From Montifringilla adamsi (taxonomy: Eukaryota > Chordata > Aves > Passeriformes > Passeridae): 64,000 bases of DNA. Below, one piece after another: positions 25,691 through 36,235 of the stretch; position 1 is the stretch's first letter; each line of letters begins with the position of its first letter. The position numbers were made by a program, and so were the translations under genes. The DNA lies in assembly GCA_017590115.1 (NCBI GenBank), contig JAGGNK010006559.1:8855784-8919783 (forward strand), in the 5' to 3' direction. Below the pieces are notes generated by a model. That model did not search any database and had not been told where the DNA came from. It was given only the letters and a program-made list of their open reading frames with translations.

Positions 25691-27891
25691 CTCAGACACC
25701 TCTATGCAACCTCTTCTTGCTCTGTGAAAATAAACACCTTCCAGGGGTAATGATTTAGGTACTCTGTAAGACTGCTAAAGCCATTAGGTACCTCCCAGTC
25801 TCACCTCACTTTATAGGTAATATATCTTCATAATATGCCACCATGACTACATGTGTAATTTTATTCTGTATGTCTTGAGATTGCATTTTGCCTTTTGCAA
25901 ACATGAGACAGCTTGCAAAATTCTCTTTAGCTGTCCTCAGAAACATTTGCATTCTTTGAGCATCTCAGTTCTTCCTGATGTCCCCTTGCTTGTTGATATA
26001 TATTATCACATAATCATTTGCCTGATTGGTCTTCAAATCCTAGGAGAGATAAAGGAACCATGTTTGCTTCTAGGCTGCTGAGACCCTTCATATTATATTT
26101 TGGTTTTTTTGTTTAATGAGATTTTATTCTGAAGCTTTTGCAATAGAAGTTTTTTGATTCAGAGAGCCCTATCTGTAGTAAAGTCATTCACAGACAGATC
26201 TAGTGAGAAATCTTCAGGTTGATCATTACCTGGGGATTTTACTAATGTTAATTTATCCTAATAAAAATATGTATACAAAGCAGAGAACTGAAAAAGTGTC
26301 TCAATACTCTAAGTTCATTGAAACACTCAGATTATTTCAAAACAACTTCTTATGGTTAACTGTTATATGGGTCTGATTAGATAAAAAAACCTCATATATT
26401 TTCAAATGAAAGAAGATTTGTAGGGAGTGGTAATGTTTGTAATTTGGCCTATTTCTATAACACAAACAAACAAAGCAAAAGCAAACAACCACAACAACCC
26501 CAAAAAACCCAGACTAGCATCCTCTCTTGTAGTAGTAATGACAAGGAGAACTCCGTCTTGGAGGTCTAATGCTTCTTATAGATATGAGGTGGCACCAAGA
26601 GATGTGCCACCACTGAAATTCTTAGTGCCAAATATTTCAGATAGCAAAAGCCATATTGAATTCAAAGGGTTCCTATAGATGGATTCTTGAAAAGGCAAAA
26701 ATTGGCACAGATGTACATGGAAGAATATATACATATTTATAAACAACTCTCACACTGTCAGTTATAACCCTGAAGTCAATATTTGCTTCTGGGCTCACAC
26801 ATGGTTGATTCAGTGATTTTCTAGTCATAAAAATTTTCCTCAGTCTTCTTTGGCCCTTGGGATGCCTGCTACCTGTTGACTTTTCTTAGCATTTGCATGA
26901 GCCACAGTATCTCAGCTCCTTACACCACACAAAAGATCAGTCTCAAGAGTCAATGCTGCAGCTCTGTAGATGTTACCTGAAAAAGGAATTCCTGAGAACG
27001 TCTAAATACATAACAGATAAAATGAATATCATTCACAACAGTGACAGGTAAGGGTATTGGAAACATGGCAGAATCACTGATCAGGGTAAGTGATGGCACA
27101 ATGCTTGTTGCTTTCAGATGCATATATGAGGTTTTACACACCATCCTCTAGACATGCAGGCATACACGTGCCTGAGCATATGGAAAGACACACCCCCGAT
27201 CCCACAGAATAGGCTTTGTTACTCTCTTGTTTCTCTTGCTATTATTTGGCTTCTCAGGTTATTCTCAGACCTGACAGCAGCATCTCCATGGGGCTCCAAG
27301 GAGGTCAGGTGTGTGGCAGGAACTGATGATTTTGTATGGTTTTTCCCTATGGTTATGATGTGGTCAAAACTCCCAGAGATGATGACCCCGATCTTTCCCA
27401 CAGGCAAGAGGCTACCTTTGTTCCTCCTCATTTAGTCCATCCAGACAAGATTATTACGGTAATGGGCAGAGTATTTTTCCTCACTAATCTAAATAATTAG
27501 ATATTACAGAATTTATTCACCCTGTGTTGCTGAACACACAGTGCTACCAGGAGGACATGCAGGCTCTTCCACGCTGCCTCTTCAGATGGTCGTTACCTAG
27601 CCCATTTAGTTTCTGTGAGTTTTAATTCTCTAAACTGTAAAGTCAAACAATAACACCCATTTCTTAATCACCTCTAAATGCACCGTATAGGTATAAGCAC
27701 CTATTACTACTTACTGATTTTAGACAAACAGCAAGCTATTCCATTTGCTGTCCATCTGCTTTTGAACAGTGTTCATAGCACTTTAATTTGTTTTATGGAT
27801 TATGTCCTATATGTCAGTGGTTCTAGCTGTAGAATTATCTGTACCAAATTGCCAATATGTTTCAGGCAAAGTTCTACTGTGAAGAGCAGGT

Positions 27892-27920
27892 GTCTCACAC
27901 ACAGTGTGAGACTGTGTGTG
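27892..27920. repeat. Two overlapping, mutually exclusive palindromes
   Basis: GTCTCACAC and GTGTGAGAC (27892-27900, 27904-27912) form one hairpin with a 3-nt loop. CACACACAGT and ACTGTGTGTG (27896-27905, 27911-27920) form another with a 5-nt loop. They overlap, so only one can form at a time. The most likely origin is a scrambled CA/TG microsatellite; no function can be assigned. Confidence 0.75.
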
Positions 27921-28969
27921 CTTTTCTCCAAAGCAGTGTCACACACTTCCACTAAAAGTGGTGGGTCCTTTCATCAGAGATGCAAAGCTTCAGTAGTTAT
28001 CAAGCTTGGATGATGAGAGAGCATTGGCTTTGAGTAGGAATAGTTTGGGATTTTTTGTGTGATTCCCTATGAAAATAAGTCTTATGTAATTGTGTATTGT
28101 CTAATGTATTTGTAATAAGTTTTATGTATTTGTACTAGTTTTGTCAATTCCCATTTGTCTTTTTCCTTATCAGTCAACCAGTTTTCTCCAGAATTACTTA
28201 TAAGCCCTTTCATTATTTTCAACCAGATTTGAAAGAGTAGCAAGAAGACCATTGTGGACAATAAAATATTTATTAAGTATGCATAAGAAAATGAAATTAG
28301 CACACCTAATGAGGAAAACCAAAAAAAAGTAGGAAGAACTCTGCCTCAAGCCTTTCTTTTGGTATTAGCCAGATTGCTACCCATAATGAACCTTTCAGAA
28401 CTATTTTTTCTCAGATGAACCATTCACAATAAAGCACTGGGGTTGTAGGTGTACAAACAGGTGTGAAACTAGGTTTCATTGCTTTTCCTTCTCATTGAAA
28501 AATTTGATAAATAACCTCTCTCATTTCTCTAATGTTTTCCAAAATACTTTTTGTGCCTGATGAAGATGTCTGTACAATGATCCATGTTCTAGATTGCAGT
28601 CACTATTATGAAAAAAGGGGAGTTGTGCATTGTTTTCTTAGTCTGAGTACCCTGTTAAAACAAAGCCTGATTCTACACTAGAAATCGGTTTCCAAAAGAC
28701 TTCTAAATTTTCTTCCTCTTTCAGAGGCTTTATTAAGAATCATCCTATCTTCACTGTTGATAACTCAGACCACAGTACAAGGGAGATATATTTATGGCAA
28801 TTGGATAGTGGATGCAGAAAGATCTTGGTGTACAATTAATTTTCAGGGAAGACTAGAATAATTCAAAGTCTGCCAGCACCTCCATATATCCTGACAATTT
28901 TTTTCCACCATAATTAGAATGACATTCAAAATAACAGCTACCATTTTCCCTGAAAACATAAACAAACAA

Positions 28970-29330
28970 ACATTCTCCAATTAGTTTCACAAGACGACTG
29001 AGCGAGCAGAGCTAAAGATTCCATTAGGAGCTTACTATGCTAATCTAATTAGCCTCGGAAACACTCACATATTATGGAACCGGAATCAATAAAAATTCTG
29101 AAAAGCTAGATTTACACTTCAGTCACAAAAAGGATTATGCAGACATTTCACCATTCCTTTGCTTATAATTTTCATGAGCAATAAGCAGAAAAAACACAGT
29201 TCTTATCTGACGGGTCACATGTAAATATGCATGACATGGTCTGAATAGTCTTTGACAAGAAAAAAATTAGCAGAATTAATTTACGAGCCTTAATGTAATC
29301 CATAAACAATTTACACACTGTGTTGTTTTT
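28970..29330. promoter_or_regulatory. Candidate conserved noncoding element / enhancer
   Basis: This 360-bp block differs from its surroundings. It retains six CpG dinucleotides between about 28994 and 29286 in an otherwise CpG-poor region, and it packs homeodomain-like and octamer-like words. These include ATGCTAAT, CTAATTAG inside a 15-bp palindrome at 29039-29053 (GCTAAT-CTA-ATTAGC), AAATATGCATGACA, AATTAGCAGAATTAATTTAC and CATAAACAA. No open frame of interest crosses it. Such composition is typical of vertebrate developmental conserved elements in gene deserts. Conservation itself cannot be seen from one sequence, so this is inference, and the boundaries are approximate. Confidence 0.3.
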
Positions 29331-30270
29331 TCAGTGAGGAGAAAATATATTCAGTCTCCTAAAATAATTTTGGAGCTTTTAACAATTAGAAATTCTTCAA
29401 AATCTAGATTTCACTTCTACCAGTTATATAAGCTTACATGGAACTTACTCTTGAGAATGCACTCAAGAGTTGTCAAAGTAACAGGAGCTCATCTTTGTGG
29501 TTTTTGCACCATAGCTTTTAGTGAAAGAAGAAAATACTACTCTTAAATCAGCAACAGAAATCACAGAGAGTGGCTTAGCTGTTTTCAAGGACAGAGACTC
29601 TGAAGCATGTTACAAAACATGAGAAATTTCCTTGAACTTTTCTGTCTAAAGTGAAATCTGCATTTAGTTCACAGAACAAAATGAAGTAGATCTGCATGAG
29701 GTAATATGTAGTTATAAACATGCAAATGTTTTTAGACAACAGTGATATTGAAAAAAATCAGAACTGCAGAAGCAGCATGGCTGCCTGATCATTGAAAAAG
29801 TTTTGTTATAGTGAAATTATGTGTCAATGTGCCCTTCATCATCACTTCAACCACTCCACACTGCTTGTCTGGACAGCAAATCTACCTCATCCTGAAGCTT
29901 GTCTCCCTCTTGCCTATTATTTTGCTATGCGTCAGGTAGCTTCTAGGCAGCTTAATTGTTTCTTCACACTATGTAAACCATTTAACTTCTCTGGCATCCT
30001 GCAGAAATTAAGCTCATTATGGACCCAGTGGCCCAAATGACACCACTTTCCCACAAAGTGCAGCAGGGAACAATATTAGTGGTAAAGCTCAAAGAAAAAA
30101 AATATATCACCTGGGACACATGGCTGTAGAGGGACTGGAAGAAGAAAGTGATTTGTCAAATTATATTTGTAGTGGTCAAGTGAGGTTAAAAATGGTCAAG
30201 GGTTACAAATACTGATTCAGCATCTTGTCAGAAAAACTGGCAAGGGTTATTCTCTTTCATTATGATGCAA

Positions 30271-30298
30271 CCCCCCCCACTTCCCACCTCCTCCCCCC
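30271..30298. repeat. C-rich tract, G-quadruplex potential on minus strand
   Basis: Runs of 8, 3 and 6 C separated by short spacers (ACTT, ACCTCCT). The complementary G runs meet the usual spacing for a G-quadruplex when the longest run supplies two. It stands isolated in AT-rich DNA and has no gene beside it. Confidence 0.7.
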
Positions 30299-32302
30299 TG
30301 ATTTCCCCTCTACACTCTGTCATCCTAAGACATCTGATATCCTTATCCTTTGACCTAAATTGGAATTAAACTAGTTAAACAGTAGAATAAATGTAAAAGC
30401 CTAAATGAGAAAGGGGGAGAAATCCAGACATTATTATTCAGTAGGAATTGTTGGTCAAATAAAGATTAAATTGAGTGAAAGTGATAGTATTTTGCCCAGC
30501 ATTTGTTTGAAAGCTAGTCTTTTTGGGTTAGAAACTGGTGTTGAATCTGAGTGTTCCAAAATGTGATTCAGAACACGCTTTTCTCTAAATGTACTTGCCA
30601 GAGGTAAATGTAATAATTTATGGAGTGTGCAGAAAATGTTTTCTTCAGCTATTTGCTATTCAGAAAGGGTTTTCCTTTGCTCTTACTGTTAGGCTTTTAT
30701 GCTGGCAGTCTTATTAAGGTCAAGCCCTATCAAAATATTACCTCTGGGGTCAAAAGTGTAGTGTAGTCCTTCCCAAGGCTATTACACATTTTGGTGATCA
30801 ACTGCTAGAGGGCACTTAAGAGAGATCCAGAGCAGTTCACCAGCCCCTGGAGAATGAAACAACATCTAGTTTTTGACAGCTTCCTGTAGTCATGAACTGG
30901 GAGATTTATGAGGTTAGATTTGATCTCTAGTCCTGTCTAAAGCCAGGTATGTTGTATGCTGCATTACTAAACAGGCTAGTAGGCAAAGCTAATATAGCTT
31001 CTTAAAGGTGAACTTGAAAGGCTGCTTTTAAATCTCCAGCTAGCTAGCTAAATCCATTTTAATGCCAGCTGTGAGAATTAGGGAAATGCAATCTCACAGG
31101 TACATTTTATTAAAGCAAACAGCTAAAGCAACACTCTCTCTACTTTCTGGTAATGTTTCTTCAGCAGTAATAGGAGCACAAGCATAAAAAAGTGAATTTT
31201 CATTTATGTTGTTTAAAATTTCTAATATTCTCCTGTGTTGAAAGTACTCAGGACCATGTTTTCATCCTGTTCTGTAAATCCTAGATCAGTATCATCTGAC
31301 TCAGCACCTTAAGCATGCTAGGAACTTCTAAAACTTTCATACTCTTTTCATGTTGTGTTACATTCATTTAAACAATGAAAAATTAAATGAGAAATCTAGT
31401 AACCTCCTCATAAAAAACAAGTTTTGAGAGACAAATTGTTAAATGATACCTTACACTTCTGTATATTATGTACTGTGAAAGAAAAAGTAAAGATTAAAAA
31501 GCATTAGAGTGCTTGAACAGCATCAAAATCATCTTCAGTATTTTTCAGATATGATACAACTGCTGAAGTACCTATGAAACACACATTTTCATGTGTTTGA
31601 TTGGGGCACAACTTTGAATTGTCCTGTAACTATTACTGGTGCCCCAGTATCTAGTACTCGAAATACCAGACCTCAAAGTCTGTGAATAAACCTTATATCA
31701 GCCAAATAATAAGTGAAGTAAATAACTTCATGGAAAAAGGACCTTCTTTATGTGAGACAGAACTATTCTGCCATTTACAAACAGAAGAGAAAGTAACTTC
31801 AGAAAGAAAAGTAAAAAGCATATTCCTGAAAACCCCCAAAAGATAAATCCTGTAGGATTTATCCAAAAGGAGGATCTATGAGCCATGTGATCATACAGCA
31901 GAGAGAGCAAGGCACAAGTCATAATTTTTTACATCCCTTACTGGGTGTGCATTGCAATCAATCTTGATTCCTCCTGAGTAAAGCCTTACTTCATGTAGAA
32001 ACCCACTAAAACCAATAGGCATGCTAATCTGACTCTCATCAGTGCTAGAGAGATCTTTACATTTTACAAGGCTATAATTCACCTTTTTCAGACAAATGGT
32101 TTAGATTTTTCCTCAGTATTTACCTTTCCCCCTCATTTCTTAATTACGCTGAAATTCTAAAAGGCTTTCTGACCACAATATTTTATTTCCTTGCCTTTAA
32201 TAGATATTGTTTCACAGGAGATATTATCAATTATGAAGATGATAAGTGACCGGGTGTCTTTCCAGAAGCTGCTTCAGCAAACTGTCGGACATGAGATTTA
32301 TT

Positions 32303-32320
32303 CCTGACCTTTAGGTCAGG
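32303..32320. repeat. Everted AGGTCA pair (TGACCT-TT-AGGTCA)
   Basis: Perfect 8-bp arms CCTGACCT and AGGTCAGG flank TT. The core is two nuclear-receptor half-sites arranged back to back with a 2-bp spacer (ER2). The palindrome is plain in the sequence, but receptor binding is only a possibility, as no neighbouring gene or conservation data support it. Confidence 0.35.
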
Positions 32321-33399
32321 ATTATTTTTACCATTAAAATGCAAAACAAAACAGGAGAGTGAGACTTAGTTTACTTATAAATGGTGCAACTTGTCAGGTT
32401 GGTAGTGTGTTGTTCCTTGATAATTAGTAAGACAAGCTTGAAGCTGCTTCAAAGTACATTTTAAATCAGACCATACTAAAAAGTCTTTGGGGAGGCATCA
32501 GTAACAATTCAGTGGAAGAATAGGATGCTGTGAATGCTTGTTATTCAAGTATTTCCTTTCCTTATGCATGAGTTATATGGAAGCAGTAAGAACATATTTC
32601 TTCTTTTTCTATCCCTTTGATGCAGATAAAAATACAAGTCAGCTAAAACACACAATGAACTAAGAAAGGTGAAGCAAAACTCTCTGCAGACTTTAATCCA
32701 ATTTCTAGGTTACCTGAGATGATGACAATAAAAATAACTAACGAGAAAATCCTGACTGAGTATGTATATTTTTAAACTGGCATAATATGGAGCTTCAAAC
32801 AAGAACAAATGCAAGAAAAATAATTCTAGGTCTCTGGGATTTTTGATGCAAGTTTGCAAAATGTCTTTGATGCTGAGTTCCTAGTCCATAAATAAGACCA
32901 TGTATGAAACAAAAAAAAAAAAAATGAGTTACAAAAGTCTTGTTAGCATTTAAAAAAATCAAGAAAATATTGCATTTGTGTCTTATAAAATAACTGATTT
33001 TTTTCATTAATTTAAATATTCAGTAACTCTAAATGCAAACTTTATATCATCATCAGTTTTCACTTCAAATCAAAGAACTCTAAAAGATATTTTTGAAGCT
33101 CTATTATTCATCAACATATGGGAATTCAAGGAATTAAGTATTTCACAGAATTGACAGGGTGGGTGAGTGTATATTTTTTACACACTTTATTTTTGTCATA
33201 TTATCATCTTGAAATAATATAGTAATTCTAAATAAATGGCAGGCTTATCAAATACTACAATCTGTTCAGTTGTTTGTGGGTTTTTTTATGTCATTAATAA
33301 GACATTGTAGTTTGGATTCTGATTGCTCACAGACTAACAACTGAATGATAGATATTTTAATAGGGGGTTAGGTTTGCTGAAGGATTTATGCCTGTCTGC

Positions 33400-34285
33400 A
33401 ATGATCATACAATCAGAAAACCATGGAATGATCAAGAATGGAAAGGGTAGCTGGAGGTCATTTGATTCAACCTCCCTGCTAAATCAGGTTCACACAGAGC
33501 TGGTTGCCCTGGACCATGTCCATCTGGATTTTAAATGCTGCCAAGGATGGATACTCCACAACTTTCCTGGGCAATCTTTGCTAGGCCTTGGTCACCCTTA
33601 CCTTGTAAAAGTGTTTGATGATGTTCAGAGAGAACTTACTGTGTTTCAGTGTGCACTCATTACCTCTGGTTCTGCCACTGAGCACATTGAAAAGAACCTG
33701 GCTAGGTCTTTATACCTTTCCCTCAGATATTTATATACATTAATGAGATCCTCCTGAGCTTTCTCATCTCCAGGCTGAACAGCCTCTGTTCTCTCAATCT
33801 TTCCCCATAAGAGAGGTGCTCCAGTCCCCTCATGGTCCTTGTGGCCTTTTGCCAGACTCTTTCTAGTATGTCCAAGCCTCTTGGGCATTGAGGAGCCCCA
33901 AACTTTGGAACACTCTGGGTGTGGCCTGACCAGTGCTAAGCAGAGGTGAAGAATCACCTTTCTCAACTTACTGGCAACGTCTCCTAAAACATCCCATGAT
34001 ACCCTTACCCTTCTTTACTGCAAAGGTATGGTACCAGCTCATATTCAGCTTGGTGTCCATCAAGTGGCCAGGGTCCCTTTCTTATATAGTGGTGTATGGA
34101 GTTGTTCCTCCCCATCTGCAGAAATTTGCATTTTCCCTTGAAAATTTCCCTGTAATCTCATTTCTCTAAGCTGATGCGGTCTCCCTTGAGGGCAGCACAA
34201 CCCTCTGGTTTATCAACCATTCTTTGCAGTTCTGTAACGTAAGTAAACTTAATGGAAGGCTCATCCACTTGTTTTTGCTGATCAG
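33400..34285 (-). mobile_element. CR1 LINE, 3' portion (UTR plus end of ORF2), decayed
   Basis: The plus strand is the complement of about 890 bp of CR1. Near 33405-33435 the ATAGAATCATAGAATGG-type tail is degraded but recognisable. It is followed by 3' region words including CTCATCTCCAGGCTGAACAG (33766-33785), GAGCCCCAAACTTTGGAACA and GTGTGGCCTGACCAGTGCTA. Upstream ORF2 sequence runs to about 34285 (GGGCAGCACAACCCTCTGG). On the minus strand a 106-codon frame (33646-33966) carries a decayed C-terminal ORF2 stretch (CLALVRPHPEC, the counterpart of a region conserved in CR1 proteins), but stops and frameshifts break it elsewhere. The 5' part is missing. It overlaps in content with the copy at 35359-36235, so they are separate insertions rather than halves of one. 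Confidence 0.93.
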
Positions 34286-35358
34286 GTGGCCTATGGGAGA
34301 CACGCACTACCATGTCACCTTTCTGCTGCTATGACACCTGTATCAGTGGTGAAGGCCTATGTTCCTTTTCCTTTCTGAACTGTACAGAACCTAGTCTTGG
34401 AGTATTTTCAGGAATTTTTTTGCTGGTCAAAATAATTTTTTCCATATTTTCTTGTATTGTTCTCTGAAATTCATTGCTTTTGCTCTTTGGAGGTGTAACA
34501 ACTAAGGAATGATAAAGGAACATATGCCCATCATATAATTTTGCTTTTTCTAAGACATGTACCATAACTATATTCTGTTATTCTATTCTATTCATAGCTA
34601 TATACATACAAGACATGACATACTGGGGACCTGAGTGGTTTACACTACAGAGCAGGTGATAAACAACATTTTCTATATGGTTATGGCAAAAACCACTCTG
34701 ATATTAATTGGGACTGCATTAAGCAGTGCTTTCCTTATGTCTGAATTTGTGCCAGAGTTAGATGCACAAGGGTAAATTACATGCATTTATGCCAAGGATA
34801 ACTCCTCTGTGATTTCAGTAAAACCTTCATACAAACAAGCATATTATCTATTTTTAAAAATGCTTTAGATGTCTATACATTCATGTTTGGTTGTAGAATA
34901 TCTAACAGGGTTCAGAAAGTGGTTAGCTATCATATTGTCACAAATTTTATATAAAAATAAAAGCAGAAAATAAATCTTTGTACTTCTACTCCTTTATAAA
35001 ACAGTGTGAATTTTTTTATCTTATAAATAATCCCACTGGTTTTATATGGGAGGAGGGAGATTTTACAAAGCTACAAAGAAATGGGAAAGAACTTTATCAG
35101 ATATGGTATTACATTATCTGCTACTATTGACAACTTCTACCATTGACCTAATCTGTGATAAGAGAGGAAAAGAGAAGTGGCACAAAACTTGCTATATCTA
35201 GACTTAAACTCATGAAAAGGGAAAATAAAATGAAAAAAAAAAAGTTATTAACCACTGAAATAAATAAAGTATAGACTCACAAAGATCATAAAAAAATGTT
35301 TGACTGACCACTATGTGAAGTGGAGGAAAAAAATCTAAATTAGAAACAAAACTAGGTC
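34286..35358. other. Unique AT-rich spacer between two CR1 copies
   Basis: About 1.1 kb with no recognisable element or gene. A brief TATTC-type repeat lies near 34570-34597. A 78-codon minus-strand frame at 34329-34565 has no recognisable domain. Confidence 0.6.
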
Positions 35359-36235
35359 TGTGTCCTTCCTATGCTGAGGATCTCAGAGCTGGACACAGCA
35401 CTCCAGAGGGGGTATAATGAGAGCAGAATAGAGAAGGAGAATCCCTTCCCTTGCCCTGCTGCCCATGCTGCTTTTGACACAATTGCTTTTCTGGTCTGCA
35501 AGCTCACATTTCCTGCAGGGCGGTGCCCCTCCACCAGCTCTTCCAGGTGCTTTATGGCAGGGCTGCTTTTGATCTGTTCATCCCCCAGCCTGTGTGGTTA
35601 CTGGAGGTTGCCCAAATTCTTGTGCAGGACCTCGCACTTGTCTAAACCTTATGACATTCCTATGCATTCCCTTCTTGAGCTTGTCCCTCTGGAGAGCATT
35701 CCATGCCTCAGGTGTACCAACTGCACCATTCAGTGTGGTGTAATTTGCAAGGTTATTGGGGATGCCCTCAATCCCTTTGTCTATGTCATTGATTAGTTGA
35801 AAAGCAGTAATTGAATAGCACTGGTCCCAATCCAGACTCTTGAGGGGCAGCATTTGTCGCCAGTATTCCCTGGGACACGGAGCCATTGACCACTAACTTC
35901 TGGATGCTGCTGTCCTACCAATTCCTTCTTCACCCACCAAATCTATCTCACTCCAATTTGGAGGGCCTGTAACTATGGAAAAGGCCTTACACATCTTGGG
36001 TAGATGATATCTGTAGCCTTCTCCCTGTTCACCAGCGTAGTCATTCCACTGTAGAAAGCCACTAGGTTGGTCAGCCAGGACTTGGTCATGGTGAAGCCAT
36101 GCTGGCTGTCTTGAATCACCTCCCTGTCCCTCATGGGCCTTAGCACAACTTCTTCTGTTCCATGATTTTTCTAGTGACAGAAATGAGGGTGACGGGTTGC
36201 TGTTTCCCAGTGTCCTCCTTTCTACTCCAGACAAC
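35359..36235 (-). mobile_element. CR1 LINE, ORF2 reverse-transcriptase fragment, inactivated
   Basis: The plus strand is the complement of an internal piece of CR1 ORF2, starting in the 3' part of the ORF (GATCTCAGAGCTGGACACAG at 35380-35399) and running upstream into the reverse-transcriptase palm. Minus-strand frames 35893-36234 and 35578-35886 are in the same phase and separated by an in-frame stop. They contain relics of the palm motifs, such as CKAFSIV for the strand carrying the first catalytic aspartate. The second catalytic box, F/Y-ADD in active enzymes, reads LANY (about 35740-35751), so both aspartates are gone. Neither the 3' tail nor the 5' end is present. Enzymatic activity is ruled out. 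Confidence 0.93.

Larger units (their letters stand above)
25691..33399. other. Unique AT-rich noncoding DNA, no gene seen
   Basis: Open frames reach 111 codons (27678-28013, plus) but show no domain and span palindromic low-complexity DNA, so I do not call them. A GC-richer patch lies at about 27150-27440, where short frames occur on both strands. Entries inside (palindromes near 27.9 kb, a conserved-element candidate at 28970-29330, a C-rich tract at 30271-30298, and an everted half-site pair at 32303-32320) are listed separately. CGC-poor AT-rich sequence fills the rest. Confidence 0.55.

Noticed and set aside
33374..33757. 127-codon plus-strand frame
   Set aside because: It is antisense to the 3' part of a CR1 element.
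35371..35796. Longest plus-strand open frame (141 codons)
   Set aside because: It lies antisense within a CR1 ORF2 fragment. The minus-strand relics explain the sequence, so it is not a gene.
33400..36235. A single CR1 element split by 1.1 kb of insertion
   Set aside because: The two CR1 pieces overlap in the part of the element they represent, so they are two copies in the same orientation.
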